Assembly: GCA_965220315.1 (NCBI GenBank) | Contig: CBDCPP010000002.1 | Location: 186,001-250,000, forward strand | Source of the DNA: JAPOXK01 sp965220315 | GTDB taxonomy: Bacteria > Chloroflexota > Dehalococcoidia > Bin125 | Direction of reading: 5' to 3' | DNA length: 64,000 bases | Shown: positions 50,278 through 59,154 of the stretch, piece after piece | Numbering within the stretch: position 1 is the stretch's first letter | Layout of the letters: every line of letters begins with the position of its first letter | Notes under the pieces: model-generated | The model's database searches: none | Told to the model about the DNA's origin: nothing | Seen by the model: only the letters and a program-made list of their open reading frames with translations | Translations under genes and position numbers: made by a program

Positions 50278-50600
50278 GCACCGCACTCCCCGAACGCGCG
50301 CCGGAAGAGGAGCGCGCCCTGCGTGAGCGCTACCGCCGCGAGATGACTGAGCTGGCCGCCCGGTTCTGTGAGGAGCGCGGCTACGTCCTCACCAACGCGG
50401 ACCAAACGATCGAGGACTTCGTGGATATGCGGCTGCAATTCGGGCGCTTCTACTGCCCCTGCCAGCCCGGCAACACCGAGGAGACGTTGTGCGTCTGCCC
50501 GCCGGTCGCGAACGGGCTGGTCGACTTCGAAGGGACGTGTTTCTGCAACTTCTTCTCGTTGCCGCCAGACAAGACGCCGTTGAAGGACGATCTGGGCTAG
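50274..50600 (+). CDS. Ferredoxin:thioredoxin reductase catalytic-domain-like protein
   Basis: This 108-residue protein has three CxC pairs: RFYCPCQPG, TLCVCPP and GTCFCNFF. Ferredoxin:thioredoxin reductase catalytic subunits use CPC, CPC and CHC pairs to bind a [4Fe-4S] cluster and a redox disulfide. The order fits, but the spacing here (9 residues, then 13) differs from the plant/cyanobacterial spacing (16, then 8), and CVC and CFC replace CPC and CHC. It may therefore be a variant iron-sulfur disulfide reductase. The N-terminal helix ARFCEERGYVLTNADQTIED fits the fold. It is coupled to pepA by a 4-base overlap and ends in CTAG shared with coaBC. Confidence 0.65.
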   Translation: MSTALPERAPEEERALRERYRREMTELAARFCEERGYVLTNADQTIEDFVDMRLQFGRFYCPCQPGNTEETLCVCPPVANGLVDFEGTCFCNFFSLPPDKTPLKDDLG

Positions 50601-51814
50601 CGGCCGGCGAGCAGCGCTGCGACACGATCGAGCACCCGCTGCGCGGCGTCGTACTTACTGAGTAGGGGCAGCGCTTCGGGCTCGCTGCGGCCGTCGAGCA
50701 GCACGACGCGATTCGTGTCGCAGCCGAAGCCCGACTCTGGATCCGTCACATCGTTGGCGACGATCAGGTCAAGGCCTTTCTTCCGAAGCTTGGCGGCGGC
50801 GTTTTCGATCAGGTCGTTCGTCTCGGCGGCGAACCCGACCTTGACGAAGCTCCCATCGAGTCCGGCGAGCACGTCGGGGTTCTCCTGGAGCGCGAGGTCC
50901 CACCCGCCGCCGTTCCCTTGTTTCTTGCGTTTCTGCGCCGCCGTCTCCGCGGGGCGGAAGTCCGCGACCGCCGCTGCCATCATCAGCACGTCGGCGTCGC
51001 GGAGGCGCCGCGCCAGCGCCTCTCGCATCTCTTCCGCGCTCTCCACCTCTTCAACGGAGACGCCGTATAGCGCAGGCGGCGGTGACTGCGTGCTGACAAG
51101 CGACACGGCGGCGCCGCGATCACGCGCCGCTTCGGCGAGCGCGAAGCCCATCTTGCCACTCGAGCGGTTGCCCAGAAAGCGCACGGGGTCGATCGCCTCG
51201 CGCGTCCCCCCGGCCGAGACGACCACGTGGCGCCCGCGCATATCACCGGTCACGCGGCCGATCAGCGCGCGCACAGCCCCAACGATCACCTCCGGCTCGC
51301 TCATTCGGCCGAGCCCGCGCGCGCCACTGGCGAGGCGGCCTTCGTCGGGGCCGACAAAGGCGACGGCGCGGGCGCGCAGCGTCTCCAGGTTCGCTTGGGT
51401 CGCGGCGTTGTCATACATGCGTGAGTCCATGGCAGGGGCGACCAGCACGGGCGCGGCTGTCGCGAGGGCGGTCAGCGTGACGAGTGAATCGCCGACGCCG
51501 CTCGCGAGCTTGGCGATCGTCGTCGCGGTGGCCGGAGCAACGAGGAGGAGGTCTGCCCGCCGCCCCAACTCCACGTGCACCTCGGGCGAGGCGGCATCGT
51601 ACATATCGATCGCGACGGTCCCACGGATCACGCTGTGGAACGTCAGCGCAGGCGCGAAGCGCGCGGCGTTGGGAGTCAGAGCAACGTCGACGGTGGCGCC
51701 GGCCTCCTCCAGCCGCCGCGCGAGCTCGATCGCCTTGTAGGCGGCAATAGATCCGGTGACGCCCAAGACGACGCGCTTCCCCGCAAGCGGAGCCGGTTGC
51801 ACAGGCACGATCAC
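50597..51814 (-). CDS. coaBC: Bifunctional phosphopantothenoylcysteine decarboxylase / phosphopantothenate-cysteine ligase
   Basis: This 405-residue enzyme carries out two steps of coenzyme A synthesis. The N-terminal CoaC flavoprotein domain has VLGVTGSIAAYKAIELARRL, the catalytic His in EVHVELGRRADLL and LVAPAMDSRMYDN. The CoaB domain follows from about residue 185 with VVSAGGTREAIDPVRFLGNR and SSGKMGFALAEAA, and the Lys-rich RKKGLDLIVANDV near the end. The usual PxMN is PAMD and the usual LACG is LASG; both variants occur in other bacterial lineages as far as I recall. It overlaps coaX by 4 bases. Confidence 0.95.
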   Translation of the reverse strand: MIVPVQPAPLAGKRVVLGVTGSIAAYKAIELARRLEEAGATVDVALTPNAARFAPALTFHSVIRGTVAIDMYDAASPEVHVELGRRADLLLVAPATATTIAKLASGVGDSLVTLTALATAAPVLVAPAMDSRMYDNAATQANLETLRARAVAFVGPDEGRLASGARGLGRMSEPEVIVGAVRALIGRVTGDMRGRHVVVSAGGTREAIDPVRFLGNRSSGKMGFALAEAARDRGAAVSLVSTQSPPPALYGVSVEEVESAEEMREALARRLRDADVLMMAAAVADFRPAETAAQKRKKQGNGGGWDLALQENPDVLAGLDGSFVKVGFAAETNDLIENAAAKLRKKGLDLIVANDVTDPESGFGCDTNRVVLLDGRSEPEALPLLSKYDAAQRVLDRVAALLAGR

Positions 51815-52581
51815 TCTCCCGCGTTCATCTCGTGGATGAGGCGCAGCCCTTCCAGCGTGAGGTCCGGCGCCACGATCTCCACGGCCGTCGTCTCCTTCGC
51901 AATCCGCTCGGCCCAGCCACCCGTCCCGATCACGCGCCCGCCACCCAGCTCGGCCTTGAACCGCTCGATAATCCCTTCAACTAATCCAACATAACCGAAG
52001 ATGATGCCCGCCTGCACCGCGCTGGCCGTGTTGCGGCCGATCGCATTCTCCGGGCGCTGCAGCTCCACCCTGGAGAGGCGCGAGGCGCGCTCGAAAAGCG
52101 CGTCCGCAGCCACCCCGATGCCGGGCGCGATCGCGCCCCCCAGGTAGCTCCCCTCGTGGTCGATGGCATCAAAGACGGTCGCGGTGCCGAAGTCCACGAC
52201 GATCAGCGGAGGGGGGCCGTGCAAAGCGAGGGCGGCGACGGCGTCCACCACGCGGTCCGCGCCCACCTCTCGCGGGCTGTCGTAGGTAATGCGCAGTCCG
52301 GTCTTGAGACCGCTCCCCACCAGCATCGGCTCGACGCTGAGGTATCCGCGCGCCAAGTCCTGGAACACCGGTATGAGCGCCGGGACAACGGAAGCGATAA
52401 TGACAGCCTGAATCTCGCTTACGTCGAACCCGCGGGTGCGCAGGAGTGCGCGCAGGAGCACGCCGTATTCGTCCGCCAGCCGATCATGCGCGGTCGCGAT
52501 ACGCCAAGTCGGGCCGAGCCGTGGGCCCTCAAACAGCCCAAGCTGGACGGTGGTATTGCCGATATCGATCACCAACAACAT
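51811..52581 (-). CDS. coaX: Type III pantothenate kinase
   Basis: This 256-residue ASKHA-fold kinase starts LLVIDIGNTTVQLGLFEG, the phosphate-binding loop. GADRVVDAVAALALHG, LIVVDFGTATVFDAID and GGAIAPGIGVAADALFERAS are the family's pantothenate and metal-binding blocks. It carries out the first step of CoA synthesis and forms an operon with coaBC. ATG 52581 is chosen because GGAG lies five bases ahead; a GTG two codons earlier overlaps that ribosome site. The 277 bases between it and dnaA hold no gene I can support. Confidence 0.95.
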   Translation of the reverse strand: MLLVIDIGNTTVQLGLFEGPRLGPTWRIATAHDRLADEYGVLLRALLRTRGFDVSEIQAVIIASVVPALIPVFQDLARGYLSVEPMLVGSGLKTGLRITYDSPREVGADRVVDAVAALALHGPPPLIVVDFGTATVFDAIDHEGSYLGGAIAPGIGVAADALFERASRLSRVELQRPENAIGRNTASAVQAGIIFGYVGLVEGIIERFKAELGGGRVIGTGGWAERIAKETTAVEIVAPDLTLEGLRLIHEMNAGE

Positions 52582-52858
52582 AAGCACTCCGCGGGGCGGT
52601 CACTATAGGAGCCACTCCATGAGGGTGCCACCACACGATGCGGTCCTCCGCGTGGCCGCACCGGTGATCGGTGCCGTCTCCGGCAGAGTAACCAGTTGTG
52701 TGAGTGGCTTGCCAGGAAAGGAGGCGGTGCTACCCTTCCTCCCGTTCCCTTTTCCCAGATAGAACCAGGCTGGCCGCCGGCCTGCTCCTCCTGGGTTCGG
52801 CCGTACGCACGCCCCGCCGATACCGTCGCGGTGCGCATAACAAATTGAGGAGCGCGCT

Positions 52859-54256
52859 TTGGAGGCCGCCAACTCCGGCGAGCTGCGCTCACAGCGCAGT
52901 GACCTCACTCGTGAGACCCCAGCGCCCTCCGCGGCACAGTTGTGGCGCGCCGCACTCGACCGCCTGCGCCGCGTGATTCCGGCGCCGTCGTTCGAGACAT
53001 GGCTCGCTGAAACCCACGCGCTTGAATTGCGGGGTGGGGTGCTGCGCGTCGGCGTCGCGTCCGACTTCGCCCGCGAAGCGCTGACGAACCAGTTCTATCC
53101 AGCGATCGAGGATGTCCTCGCGAGCACAGCCGGGCAGCGCCTAAAGATCGAATTCGTGGTGCAGCCTCGCGAGCCGGCAGCCGCTGGGGACTCCGCGCGG
53201 CCGCTGAAGGGCACGGATCAGCCACCCGTTGGCCGATCGCGGCCCGTGCTGGCACCCCACAACACCTTTGACACGTATATCGTCGGCCGCAGCAACCGCC
53301 TGGCCCACGCCGCCGCAGTCGCGGTTTCGGAACTCCCTGGCCGTGCATACAACCCGCTCTTCATTTACGGCGGCGTCGGGCTAGGGAAAACCCATTTGCT
53401 CCAAGCGATCGGGCATGTGACTGCGCCCCAGATGCAGACGCTCTACCTATCGACTGAGGCGTACACCAACGAGTTCGTCACATCCTTGCGAGAGCACAGC
53501 ATGGAGCGCTTCCGGCAGAAGTTCCGTAACGTGGACGTCCTCCTGATCGACGACATCCAGTTCATCTCCCGCGGCGAGCAGACTCAGGAGGAATTCTTCC
53601 ACACGTTCGATGCGCTCCACAGCCTTGGCAAGCAGATCGCCATCAGCAGCGATGTCTCACCTAAGCTCCTTACCTCGCTGGCGGAGCGGCTGCGCTCCCG
53701 TTTCGAATGGGGGCTCATCGTCGACATCGCCCCGCCGGATGTCGAAACGCGCCTCGCCATCCTCCGCTCGCGCGCGGACCGCGGGGGGCTCGCCGTACCC
53801 GAGGAGGTCCTGCTGCTAATTGCCCATCGCGTGCAGGACAACATCCGCCAGCTCGAAGGGGCGCTAAACCGCGTCGCGGCACTCGCCCGCCTCTACCGAC
53901 AGCCGATCTCCCGTGAACTCGCGGGGGAGGCCCTCAACGCGATTACCTCCACGCCACGGACCACCGTTCCACTTCCCAATGTCGTGCTCGAAACGGTTGC
54001 CCAGTGCACAAACATTCCAGTAGAAGCGCTCATCAGCAGCCGCCGGGAGAGGCAAGTCGCCTACGCGCGGCACCTGGCGATGTACTTGCTGCGCGACGTA
54101 AGCCATCAATCCTACGCGCAGATCGGCCGTCTCCTCGGCGGCCGAGACCACACCACCGTTCTGCATGGCTTCCGTCGTATCGAGCAGCTGCTCGACAACG
54201 ACCCGGATGTCCGCCGCATCATCTTGGAAATCCGCGCCGCCATCGCTGCGCGGTAG
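52859..54256 (+). CDS. dnaA: Chromosomal replication initiator DnaA
   Basis: This 465-residue initiator starts at TTG 52859, with GAGGAG seven bases ahead. Domain I contains LWRAALDRLRRVIPAPSFETW; domain III carries Walker A YGGVGLGKTHLLQAIGH, Walker B VLLIDDIQFI and the AAA+ sensor; domain IV has the DnaA signature IGRLLGGRDHTTVLHG that recognises DnaA boxes. All parts are present. It is followed by obg and nadD rather than dnaN. I find no cluster of good TTATCCACA boxes on either side. Confidence 0.97.
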   Translation: MEAANSGELRSQRSDLTRETPAPSAAQLWRAALDRLRRVIPAPSFETWLAETHALELRGGVLRVGVASDFAREALTNQFYPAIEDVLASTAGQRLKIEFVVQPREPAAAGDSARPLKGTDQPPVGRSRPVLAPHNTFDTYIVGRSNRLAHAAAVAVSELPGRAYNPLFIYGGVGLGKTHLLQAIGHVTAPQMQTLYLSTEAYTNEFVTSLREHSMERFRQKFRNVDVLLIDDIQFISRGEQTQEEFFHTFDALHSLGKQIAISSDVSPKLLTSLAERLRSRFEWGLIVDIAPPDVETRLAILRSRADRGGLAVPEEVLLLIAHRVQDNIRQLEGALNRVAALARLYRQPISRELAGEALNAITSTPRTTVPLPNVVLETVAQCTNIPVEALISSRRERQVAYARHLAMYLLRDVSHQSYAQIGRLLGGRDHTTVLHGFRRIEQLLDNDPDVRRIILEIRAAIAAR

Positions 54257-54571
54257 CCGCCGCGCCCCGACTGGCACGCGCTCCCAAGTGCGGCCCTCCC
54301 CAACCCCTGTGGAGAGTCCACCGCCTCGCCTCTCTCTTTCTTCGCCCCCCGGGGGGCTCTCCACCGCCCGTCCTGCTCCTGCAAGCCAGCCTGCCCGCTA
54401 CTCGTGGAAAACTAGTGCGCCTCTGCCGCATGGCTCGCGCTATACCCACGCTTTCCCGTACCTCCACCGCCCTACTATCCCTACTACGCTTGTCCTCTTC
54501 TTACTACCATTCAGTGAGTCTTCTTTTAGGAGGGCTGTGCACTCGGAAGAGTGCGGGGGCAGCGGGGACCC
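54257..54571 (+). other. 315-base pyrimidine-rich gap between dnaA and obg
   Basis: The plus strand is strikingly C/T-rich from about 54260 to 54520. It includes a 14-base perfect palindrome GCCCCCCGGGGGGC (54344-54357) and two poor DnaA-box-like sites: TTTTCCACG on the minus strand (complement of CGTGGAAAA near 54403) and a complement of CTGTGGAG near 54308. Near the end a strong AGGAGG (54528-54533) precedes a GTG-started frame of 16 codons (54537-54587) that overlaps the obg start in another frame. No protein family is recognisable. It may be a long regulated leader or, less likely, part of an origin. Confidence 0.45.
54539..54554 (+). promoter_or_regulatory. Hairpin with GGAA loop in the obg leader
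   Basis: GCACTC (54539-54544) and GAGTGC (54549-54554) pair perfectly around a GGAA tetraloop, between the AGGAGG and the obg ATG. It could mask initiation at obg until a ribosome translating the 16-codon upstream frame opens it. The arms match half-sites of CIRCE, but the spacing (4 rather than 9) is wrong for HrcA. Confidence 0.4.
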
Positions 54572-55834
54572 ATGCTTGACCAAGTGACACTTGACGTGCA
54601 AAGCGGTGCAGGAGGAGGAGGGCGTGTCTCCTTCCGCCGCGAGAAGTTCAGTCCGCTTGGCGGACCGAATGGAGGGAACGGCGGTCGGGGAGGGCACATC
54701 CTTGGGCTCGCCGATGCGGGGATCAACACGCTTAATCGATTCCGCACGGAGCGCGCATTCCGCGCAGACGCGGGGACAGCTGGTGGGCCCAACAAGCGCC
54801 ATGGCCGCGATGGCGCGGATTTAGTCCTCGCTGTTCCCGTGGGAACGATCGTTAGCGTGCTGGGCGATCAGGGGGATCGGGTGATCGCTGCGGATTTCGT
54901 CGAGCATGGGGAGGTCCATATTTTGGCATACGGAGGGCGCGGAGGGCGTGGGAATGCCGCATTCAAGAGCGCAACGAACCGCGCGCCGCGCGTGGCCCAG
55001 CGGGGACAGCGGGGACAGCCGCGGCGGCTGCAGCTGGAGTTACGGCTGATCGCGGACGTTGGCGTGATCGGTCTGCCCAATGCGGGAAAGTCGACGCTGG
55101 TCCGAACGCTAAGCGCCGCGCGCCCGCAGGTGGGAGCGTACCCCTTCACAACGCTCGAGCCAGCCCTTGGGGTCGTCGCGGTGGGCTGGGACGGCTTTGT
55201 CGTTGCCGATCTGCCAGGGTTGATCGAAGGGGCGGCGGAGGGCGCCGGGCTCGGACATGGGTTCCTGCGCCACGCGTGGCGCACACAGCTTCTCCTCCAT
55301 CTGATCGATGGGAGCCAACCGGACCCACTCGTCGCGTTCGATGTGATCAATCGCGAGCTGGCGTCCTATGGTGCGGGGTTGCCGGAGAAGACGCAGATCG
55401 TTGCGATTAATAAGCTCGATATCGAGGAGGTCGCTGGTCGCCGTGAGGAGATCGAAGCGGCCTTCCGTGCCCGCGCCGTTCAGCCCGTCATGATTTCGGC
55501 TGTAGCGCAGCAAGGGACCGGCGAGTTGGCCGAGCGGTGCGCGCGCACGTTAGCGGCTTGCCGCGCTGGCCCGCGCCCGAAGACGGTCGAGATCAAGCCG
55601 CGGCCGGACTCGCGGCGGTTTATGGTAGAGCGCGTGTGCGGCGGGCCCTTTCGCGTTTGTGGCGAGCAGGTAGAGACGTTTATCGAGATGATGGATATGG
55701 GCGATGCGGCAGTGCGTGAAGAGGCGCATCGCTGGCTCACCAAGCGGGGCGTCGCAGGCGCCCTGCGGCGCGCCGGCCTGGGCACGGGAGATTGGGTCCG
55801 GGTTGGCGAGGTCGAGTGGGAATGGGGGACGTGA
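54572..55834 (+). CDS. obg: GTPase Obg
   Basis: This protein of about 420 residues links ribosome assembly, the stringent response and the cell cycle. It has the glycine-rich Obg fold (residues 1-158; SGAGGGGRVSFRREKF, GGNGGRGGHI), a GTPase domain with G1 GLPNAGKSTLVRTL, G3 DLPGLIEGAAEGAGLG and G4 NKLD, and a C-terminal OCT domain (RFMVERVCGGPFRVCG to the end). ATG 54572 gives the family start; a GTG at 54551 is in frame. Its last codons overlap nadD. Confidence 0.96.
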   Translation: MLDQVTLDVQSGAGGGGRVSFRREKFSPLGGPNGGNGGRGGHILGLADAGINTLNRFRTERAFRADAGTAGGPNKRHGRDGADLVLAVPVGTIVSVLGDQGDRVIAADFVEHGEVHILAYGGRGGRGNAAFKSATNRAPRVAQRGQRGQPRRLQLELRLIADVGVIGLPNAGKSTLVRTLSAARPQVGAYPFTTLEPALGVVAVGWDGFVVADLPGLIEGAAEGAGLGHGFLRHAWRTQLLLHLIDGSQPDPLVAFDVINRELASYGAGLPEKTQIVAINKLDIEEVAGRREEIEAAFRARAVQPVMISAVAQQGTGELAERCARTLAACRAGPRPKTVEIKPRPDSRRFMVERVCGGPFRVCGEQVETFIEMMDMGDAAVREEAHRWLTKRGVAGALRRAGLGTGDWVRVGEVEWEWGT

Positions 55835-56433
55835 CGCGCCTCGGGGTCTTGGGTGGGACGTTTGACCCTCCGCACAGCGCCCACCTGCAACTCGCCGAAG
55901 CGGCCAGATCTGCGCTGGCGCTCGATCGGGTGCTGTTCGTCCCGGCCGGGGACCCGTGGCGCAAGCGCGGTGTTCCCGTCACGGCTGCCGCGCACAGATT
56001 TGCCATGACCACAGCAGCGGTGGAGGGGCAAGCGGGGCTCTCGGTCAGCGACATGGAAGTCCGCCGCGCAGGACCTACTTACACAGCCGACACTCTGCGA
56101 GCGCTGCAAGCACGGGGCCGCGCCTTGATCTGGTTCATCCTCGGTAGCGATGCCCTAGAGGATCTCCCGCAGTGGCACGCCCCGCAGCAGATCATTGCGC
56201 TAGCCCGGCTCGCCGTAGCGGTGCGGCCGGGGAGTACCGTGCTGCCGGAACAGCTGGACCGACTCCTCCCTGGTCTTGCGGCAGCCGTGGACTGGTTGCC
56301 ACTCGATCCGTTGGCGGTGAGCGCTAGCGCGATCCGCGGAGATATCGCCGCAGGCCGTCCCGTCGCTGGTTGTGTGCCGCCCGCCGTCTGGACTTATATC
56401 GAGGAGCACGGGCTCTATGGGGCGGGGCGATAA
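55822..56433 (+). CDS. nadD: Nicotinate-nucleotide adenylyltransferase
   Basis: This protein of about 203 residues adenylates nicotinate mononucleotide in NAD synthesis. RLGVLGGTFDPPHSAHLQLA is the nucleotidyltransferase (T/H)xGH-type motif and SASAIRGDIAAGRPV is the ISxTxIR-like motif. ATG 55822 overlaps obg by 13 bases; a GTG at 55831 giving a 4-base overlap is equally possible. The gene order obg-nadD is common. Its 3' end overlaps the convergent methyltransferase gene by 19 bases. Confidence 0.94.
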   Translation: MGDVTRLGVLGGTFDPPHSAHLQLAEAARSALALDRVLFVPAGDPWRKRGVPVTAAAHRFAMTTAAVEGQAGLSVSDMEVRRAGPTYTADTLRALQARGRALIWFILGSDALEDLPQWHAPQQIIALARLAVAVRPGSTVLPEQLDRLLPGLAAAVDWLPLDPLAVSASAIRGDIAAGRPVAGCVPPAVWTYIEEHGLYGAGR

Positions 56434-57137
56434 GGAGGGCTCTGGTCGCGCCGCAACCCGACGGTCTCGCTGTCGTAATACTCCTTGCGCATCAAAACGC
56501 CGACACGGGGTCCTGGCGGCCAGAGGATCGGCTGAACGCGCAGCGTCTGGATCCAGGCGAAGCGCGCCTCGTGTGCCATGTGGCTGATCTCCGCGAAGCG
56601 CCGCAGCTGAACGCCGGCATGAGGCTGCGCCAGCAGGGTCTGCCAAACGCGGTTGATGGTCGCTGATCGCGACGGTGCGACTTCCCACAACACCAGCAGC
56701 CCGTTGTGGGCGAGTACGCGCCAAGCCTCTGCGAGAAACGCGCGCAGGGCAGCATCGTCCCAGGTGCGGATCTGGTGGCCTGCCAATACGACGGTGAACG
56801 CGCTCTCTCCGAAGGGCAGCTGGCTGGGCCGTCCTTGCACGAACGCGACCGTATCGTGCGGCGGGAGCAGCAGCCGACGATCCGCTTCCAAACCGACAGG
56901 CGCGCGGGCCAGCCGGGTGCGCTCGGCAAGCACCGCGCTCAGCGCGCCGCGACCGCAGCCGATCTCAAGGAGGCGGTCGCTGGGGCGAAGAGGCAGCATT
57001 GCTGGGAAAAGAAGCGCGCCGGTGTTTTCCAGCGCCAGGCGCGGTGCCCCCGCCCACCATCTGCGTAACAAAGGGGGGGCAGCGTCGCGCCAATGGACGG
57101 GCGGCTGGCGGTGTGGGTCGGGGCGCGTGCCTGCCAT
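56415..57137 (-). CDS. Class I SAM-dependent methyltransferase
   Basis: This 240-residue protein has motif I in LLEIGCGRGALSAVLAERT, an acidic motif II in VGLEADRRLLL and VVLAGHQIRTWDDAALRAFL as the motif IV region. It belongs to the Methyltransf_11/25 type; the substrate is not readable. It lies between nadD (overlapping, convergent) and gyrB (77 bases upstream, same strand), so it may be transcribed from the gyrB promoter. Confidence 0.82.
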   Translation of the reverse strand: MAGTRPDPHRQPPVHWRDAAPPLLRRWWAGAPRLALENTGALLFPAMLPLRPSDRLLEIGCGRGALSAVLAERTRLARAPVGLEADRRLLLPPHDTVAFVQGRPSQLPFGESAFTVVLAGHQIRTWDDAALRAFLAEAWRVLAHNGLLVLWEVAPSRSATINRVWQTLLAQPHAGVQLRRFAEISHMAHEARFAWIQTLRVQPILWPPGPRVGVLMRKEYYDSETVGLRRDQSPPYRPAP

Positions 57138-57213
57138 GGGCCGGGCGACTCTTCAGTCCAGAGAAACCAGCATGGGGCTGTGCGCCCTGTCGCAGGCGAT
57201 GGCTGCCGAGGGG

Positions 57214-59154
57214 CTAGACGTCGAGATTCTGGGCTTCGGCTGCGTGGATCTCGATGAACCGCCGTCGCGCGGCGACATCGTCGCCCATGAGATGCCGGAA
57301 GATGCGGTCCGCATCGATCCATTCTTCGTCACCGACCTCGACGCGATAGAGCGTGCGGACTTCGGGATTCATAGTCGTATCCCAGAGCTGATCGGCATTC
57401 ATCTCTCCCAGTCCCTTGTACCGCTGGATCGTGAGGTTGGCACCCTCCTTTTGTTTCTTCACGAATCTCTCAAGCTCACTGTCGGAGTAGAGCCACTCTG
57501 CCGCCTTGCCGTTCCGCCCGCGGTAGAGCGGCGGCTGAGCGATGAAAAGGTGGCCCGCGCGCACGATCTCCAGCATGTAGCGGAAGAAGAAAGTGAGGAG
57601 GAGGGTGCGGATGTGGGCCCCGTCGACATCGGCGTCCGTCATGATCACGACCCGGTGATAGCGGAGCTTCGTGATATCGAACTCGTCGCGGATCCCGGTA
57701 CCCAGGGCGGTGATCAGCGTGCGGAAGGCTTCGTGCGCGAGCAGCCGGTCCAGCCGGGCTCGCTCGACGTTGAGGATTTTGCCCCGCAACGGCAGGATTG
57801 CCTGTGTGCGCCGGTCGCGCCCCTGCTTCGCGGAGCCGCCCGCCGAGTCGCCCTCCACGATGAAGAGTTCGCTCTTGGCGGGGTCGCGTTCAGTGCAGTC
57901 GGTTAGCTTGCCCGGAAGCGTGGCGCCGTCCAGTGCGCCTTTGCGGACGACGAGCGCGCGTGCTTTGCGCGCCGCCTCGCGTGCTCGCGCTGCCGTGAGA
58001 CATTTTTCGATGATGCGGCGGGCGTCGCGCGCGTGCTGCTCCAGAAACTCACTCAGATTTTCGCCGACGACCGACTCGACCTGCCCCTTCACTTCCGGGT
58101 TGCCCAGACGCGTTTTGGTTTGCCCCTCGAACTGCGGCTTGGCAAGCTTCACATTGACGACCGCGGTAAGGCCCTCGCGCACATCCTCGCCGGTGAGGTT
58201 CGGGTCTTGCTCCCTGATCAGCTTGTTGCGCCGCGCGTAGTCGTTCAGGACACGTGTCAGGGCAGAGCGGAAGCCGGTGAGGTGGCTGCCGCCGTCGATC
58301 GTGTTGATGGTGTTCGCGAAGGCAAAGACCTGTTCGCTGAAAGCCGCGTTGTATTGGAGGGCGACCTCAATGTCGGCGCCGTCGAGCGTCCGCGTGGTGT
58401 GGAAGGGCATGGGCTGGAGTGTTTCAACATCGCGGTTGAGGTAGCGGACGAAGGAGGCGATGCCGCCCTCGAAGTAGAAGTTGACTTCGCGGGGGCTCTC
58501 ACCGCGCTCATCCACGATCTGGAACCAGAGCTCTTTGTTGAGGTGGGCGATCTCGCGGAAGCGCTGGGTGAGCGTTGCGAAGTCGTAGTCGCGAGTCTCC
58601 ATGATGCTGGTATCAGCGAGCCAACGGACGGTGGTGCCAGAGGCGGATCGGTTGCCGTCCGCGCGGGTGAGCTTGCGAGGCTGTAGCTTGGTGGTTGGCG
58701 CCCCCCGCGCGTAGGATTGCCGGTACACTTTGCCCCCACGCTGGACTTCGATCTCCAGCTCCTCCGCCAGCGCGTTGACGACCGACGCCCCCACGCCGTG
58801 CAGGCCGCCCGAGACGTGATAGCCGCCGCCGCCGCCGAACTTACCGCCGGCGTGGAGCGTGGTCATCACCGTCTCGACTGCGGAGAGACCGGTCTTGGGG
58901 TGCTTGTCGACGGGGATGCCGCGTCCGTTGTCGCGGACGGTCACCCAGCCATCGGCGTGGAGCGTGACCTCAATGCGGTCGCACTCCCCCGCCATCGCTT
59001 CATCGACGGCGTTGTCGACGATTTCGTAGACGAGGTGATGGAGGCCGCGCGTATCGGTTGAGCCGACGTACATCCCAGGATGGCGCCGGACGGCCTCAAT
59101 ACCCTCCAAGATTTGAATATCGGAGGCCGTGTATCGGGACGGTTTGGTGGGCAT
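57214..59154 (-). CDS. gyrB: DNA gyrase subunit B
   Basis: This 646-residue ATPase subunit has a GHKL domain (YEIVDNAVDEAMAGECDRIE, then GRGIPVDKHPKTGLSAVETV and GGLHGVGASVVNALAEEL), a transducer domain, and a TOPRIM domain with the EGDSAGGSAKQGRDR acidic motif and MTDADVDGAHIRTLLLTF, ending in the GyrA-binding block QRYKGLGEMNADQLWDTTMN. All are intact. gyrA is not in the window. A TAGAAT box on the minus strand at 59221-59216 might be its -10. Confidence 0.97.
   Translation of the reverse strand: MPTKPSRYTASDIQILEGIEAVRRHPGMYVGSTDTRGLHHLVYEIVDNAVDEAMAGECDRIEVTLHADGWVTVRDNGRGIPVDKHPKTGLSAVETVMTTLHAGGKFGGGGGYHVSGGLHGVGASVVNALAEELEIEVQRGGKVYRQSYARGAPTTKLQPRKLTRADGNRSASGTTVRWLADTSIMETRDYDFATLTQRFREIAHLNKELWFQIVDERGESPREVNFYFEGGIASFVRYLNRDVETLQPMPFHTTRTLDGADIEVALQYNAAFSEQVFAFANTINTIDGGSHLTGFRSALTRVLNDYARRNKLIREQDPNLTGEDVREGLTAVVNVKLAKPQFEGQTKTRLGNPEVKGQVESVVGENLSEFLEQHARDARRIIEKCLTAARAREAARKARALVVRKGALDGATLPGKLTDCTERDPAKSELFIVEGDSAGGSAKQGRDRRTQAILPLRGKILNVERARLDRLLAHEAFRTLITALGTGIRDEFDITKLRYHRVVIMTDADVDGAHIRTLLLTFFFRYMLEIVRAGHLFIAQPPLYRGRNGKAAEWLYSDSELERFVKKQKEGANLTIQRYKGLGEMNADQLWDTTMNPEVRTLYRVEVGDEEWIDADRIFRHLMGDDVAARRRFIEIHAAEAQNLDV

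Noticed and set aside
50597..51814. CoaBC active-site changes (PAMD for PxMN, LASG for LACG) as a sign of an inactive enzyme
   Set aside because: The changes are, as far as I recall, normal in several bacterial lineages, and all other catalytic blocks are intact.
54300..54420. Possible oriC downstream of dnaA (CTGTGGAG and CGTGGAAAA resemble DnaA boxes)
   Set aside because: Only two or three imperfect matches, no AT-rich unwinding tract, and the region is explained as well by a C-rich leader.
54539..54554. A second CIRCE-like site before obg
   Set aside because: The arms GCACTC/GAGTGC match, but the spacer is 4 bases instead of 9, so HrcA would not be expected to bind; kept only as an RNA hairpin.
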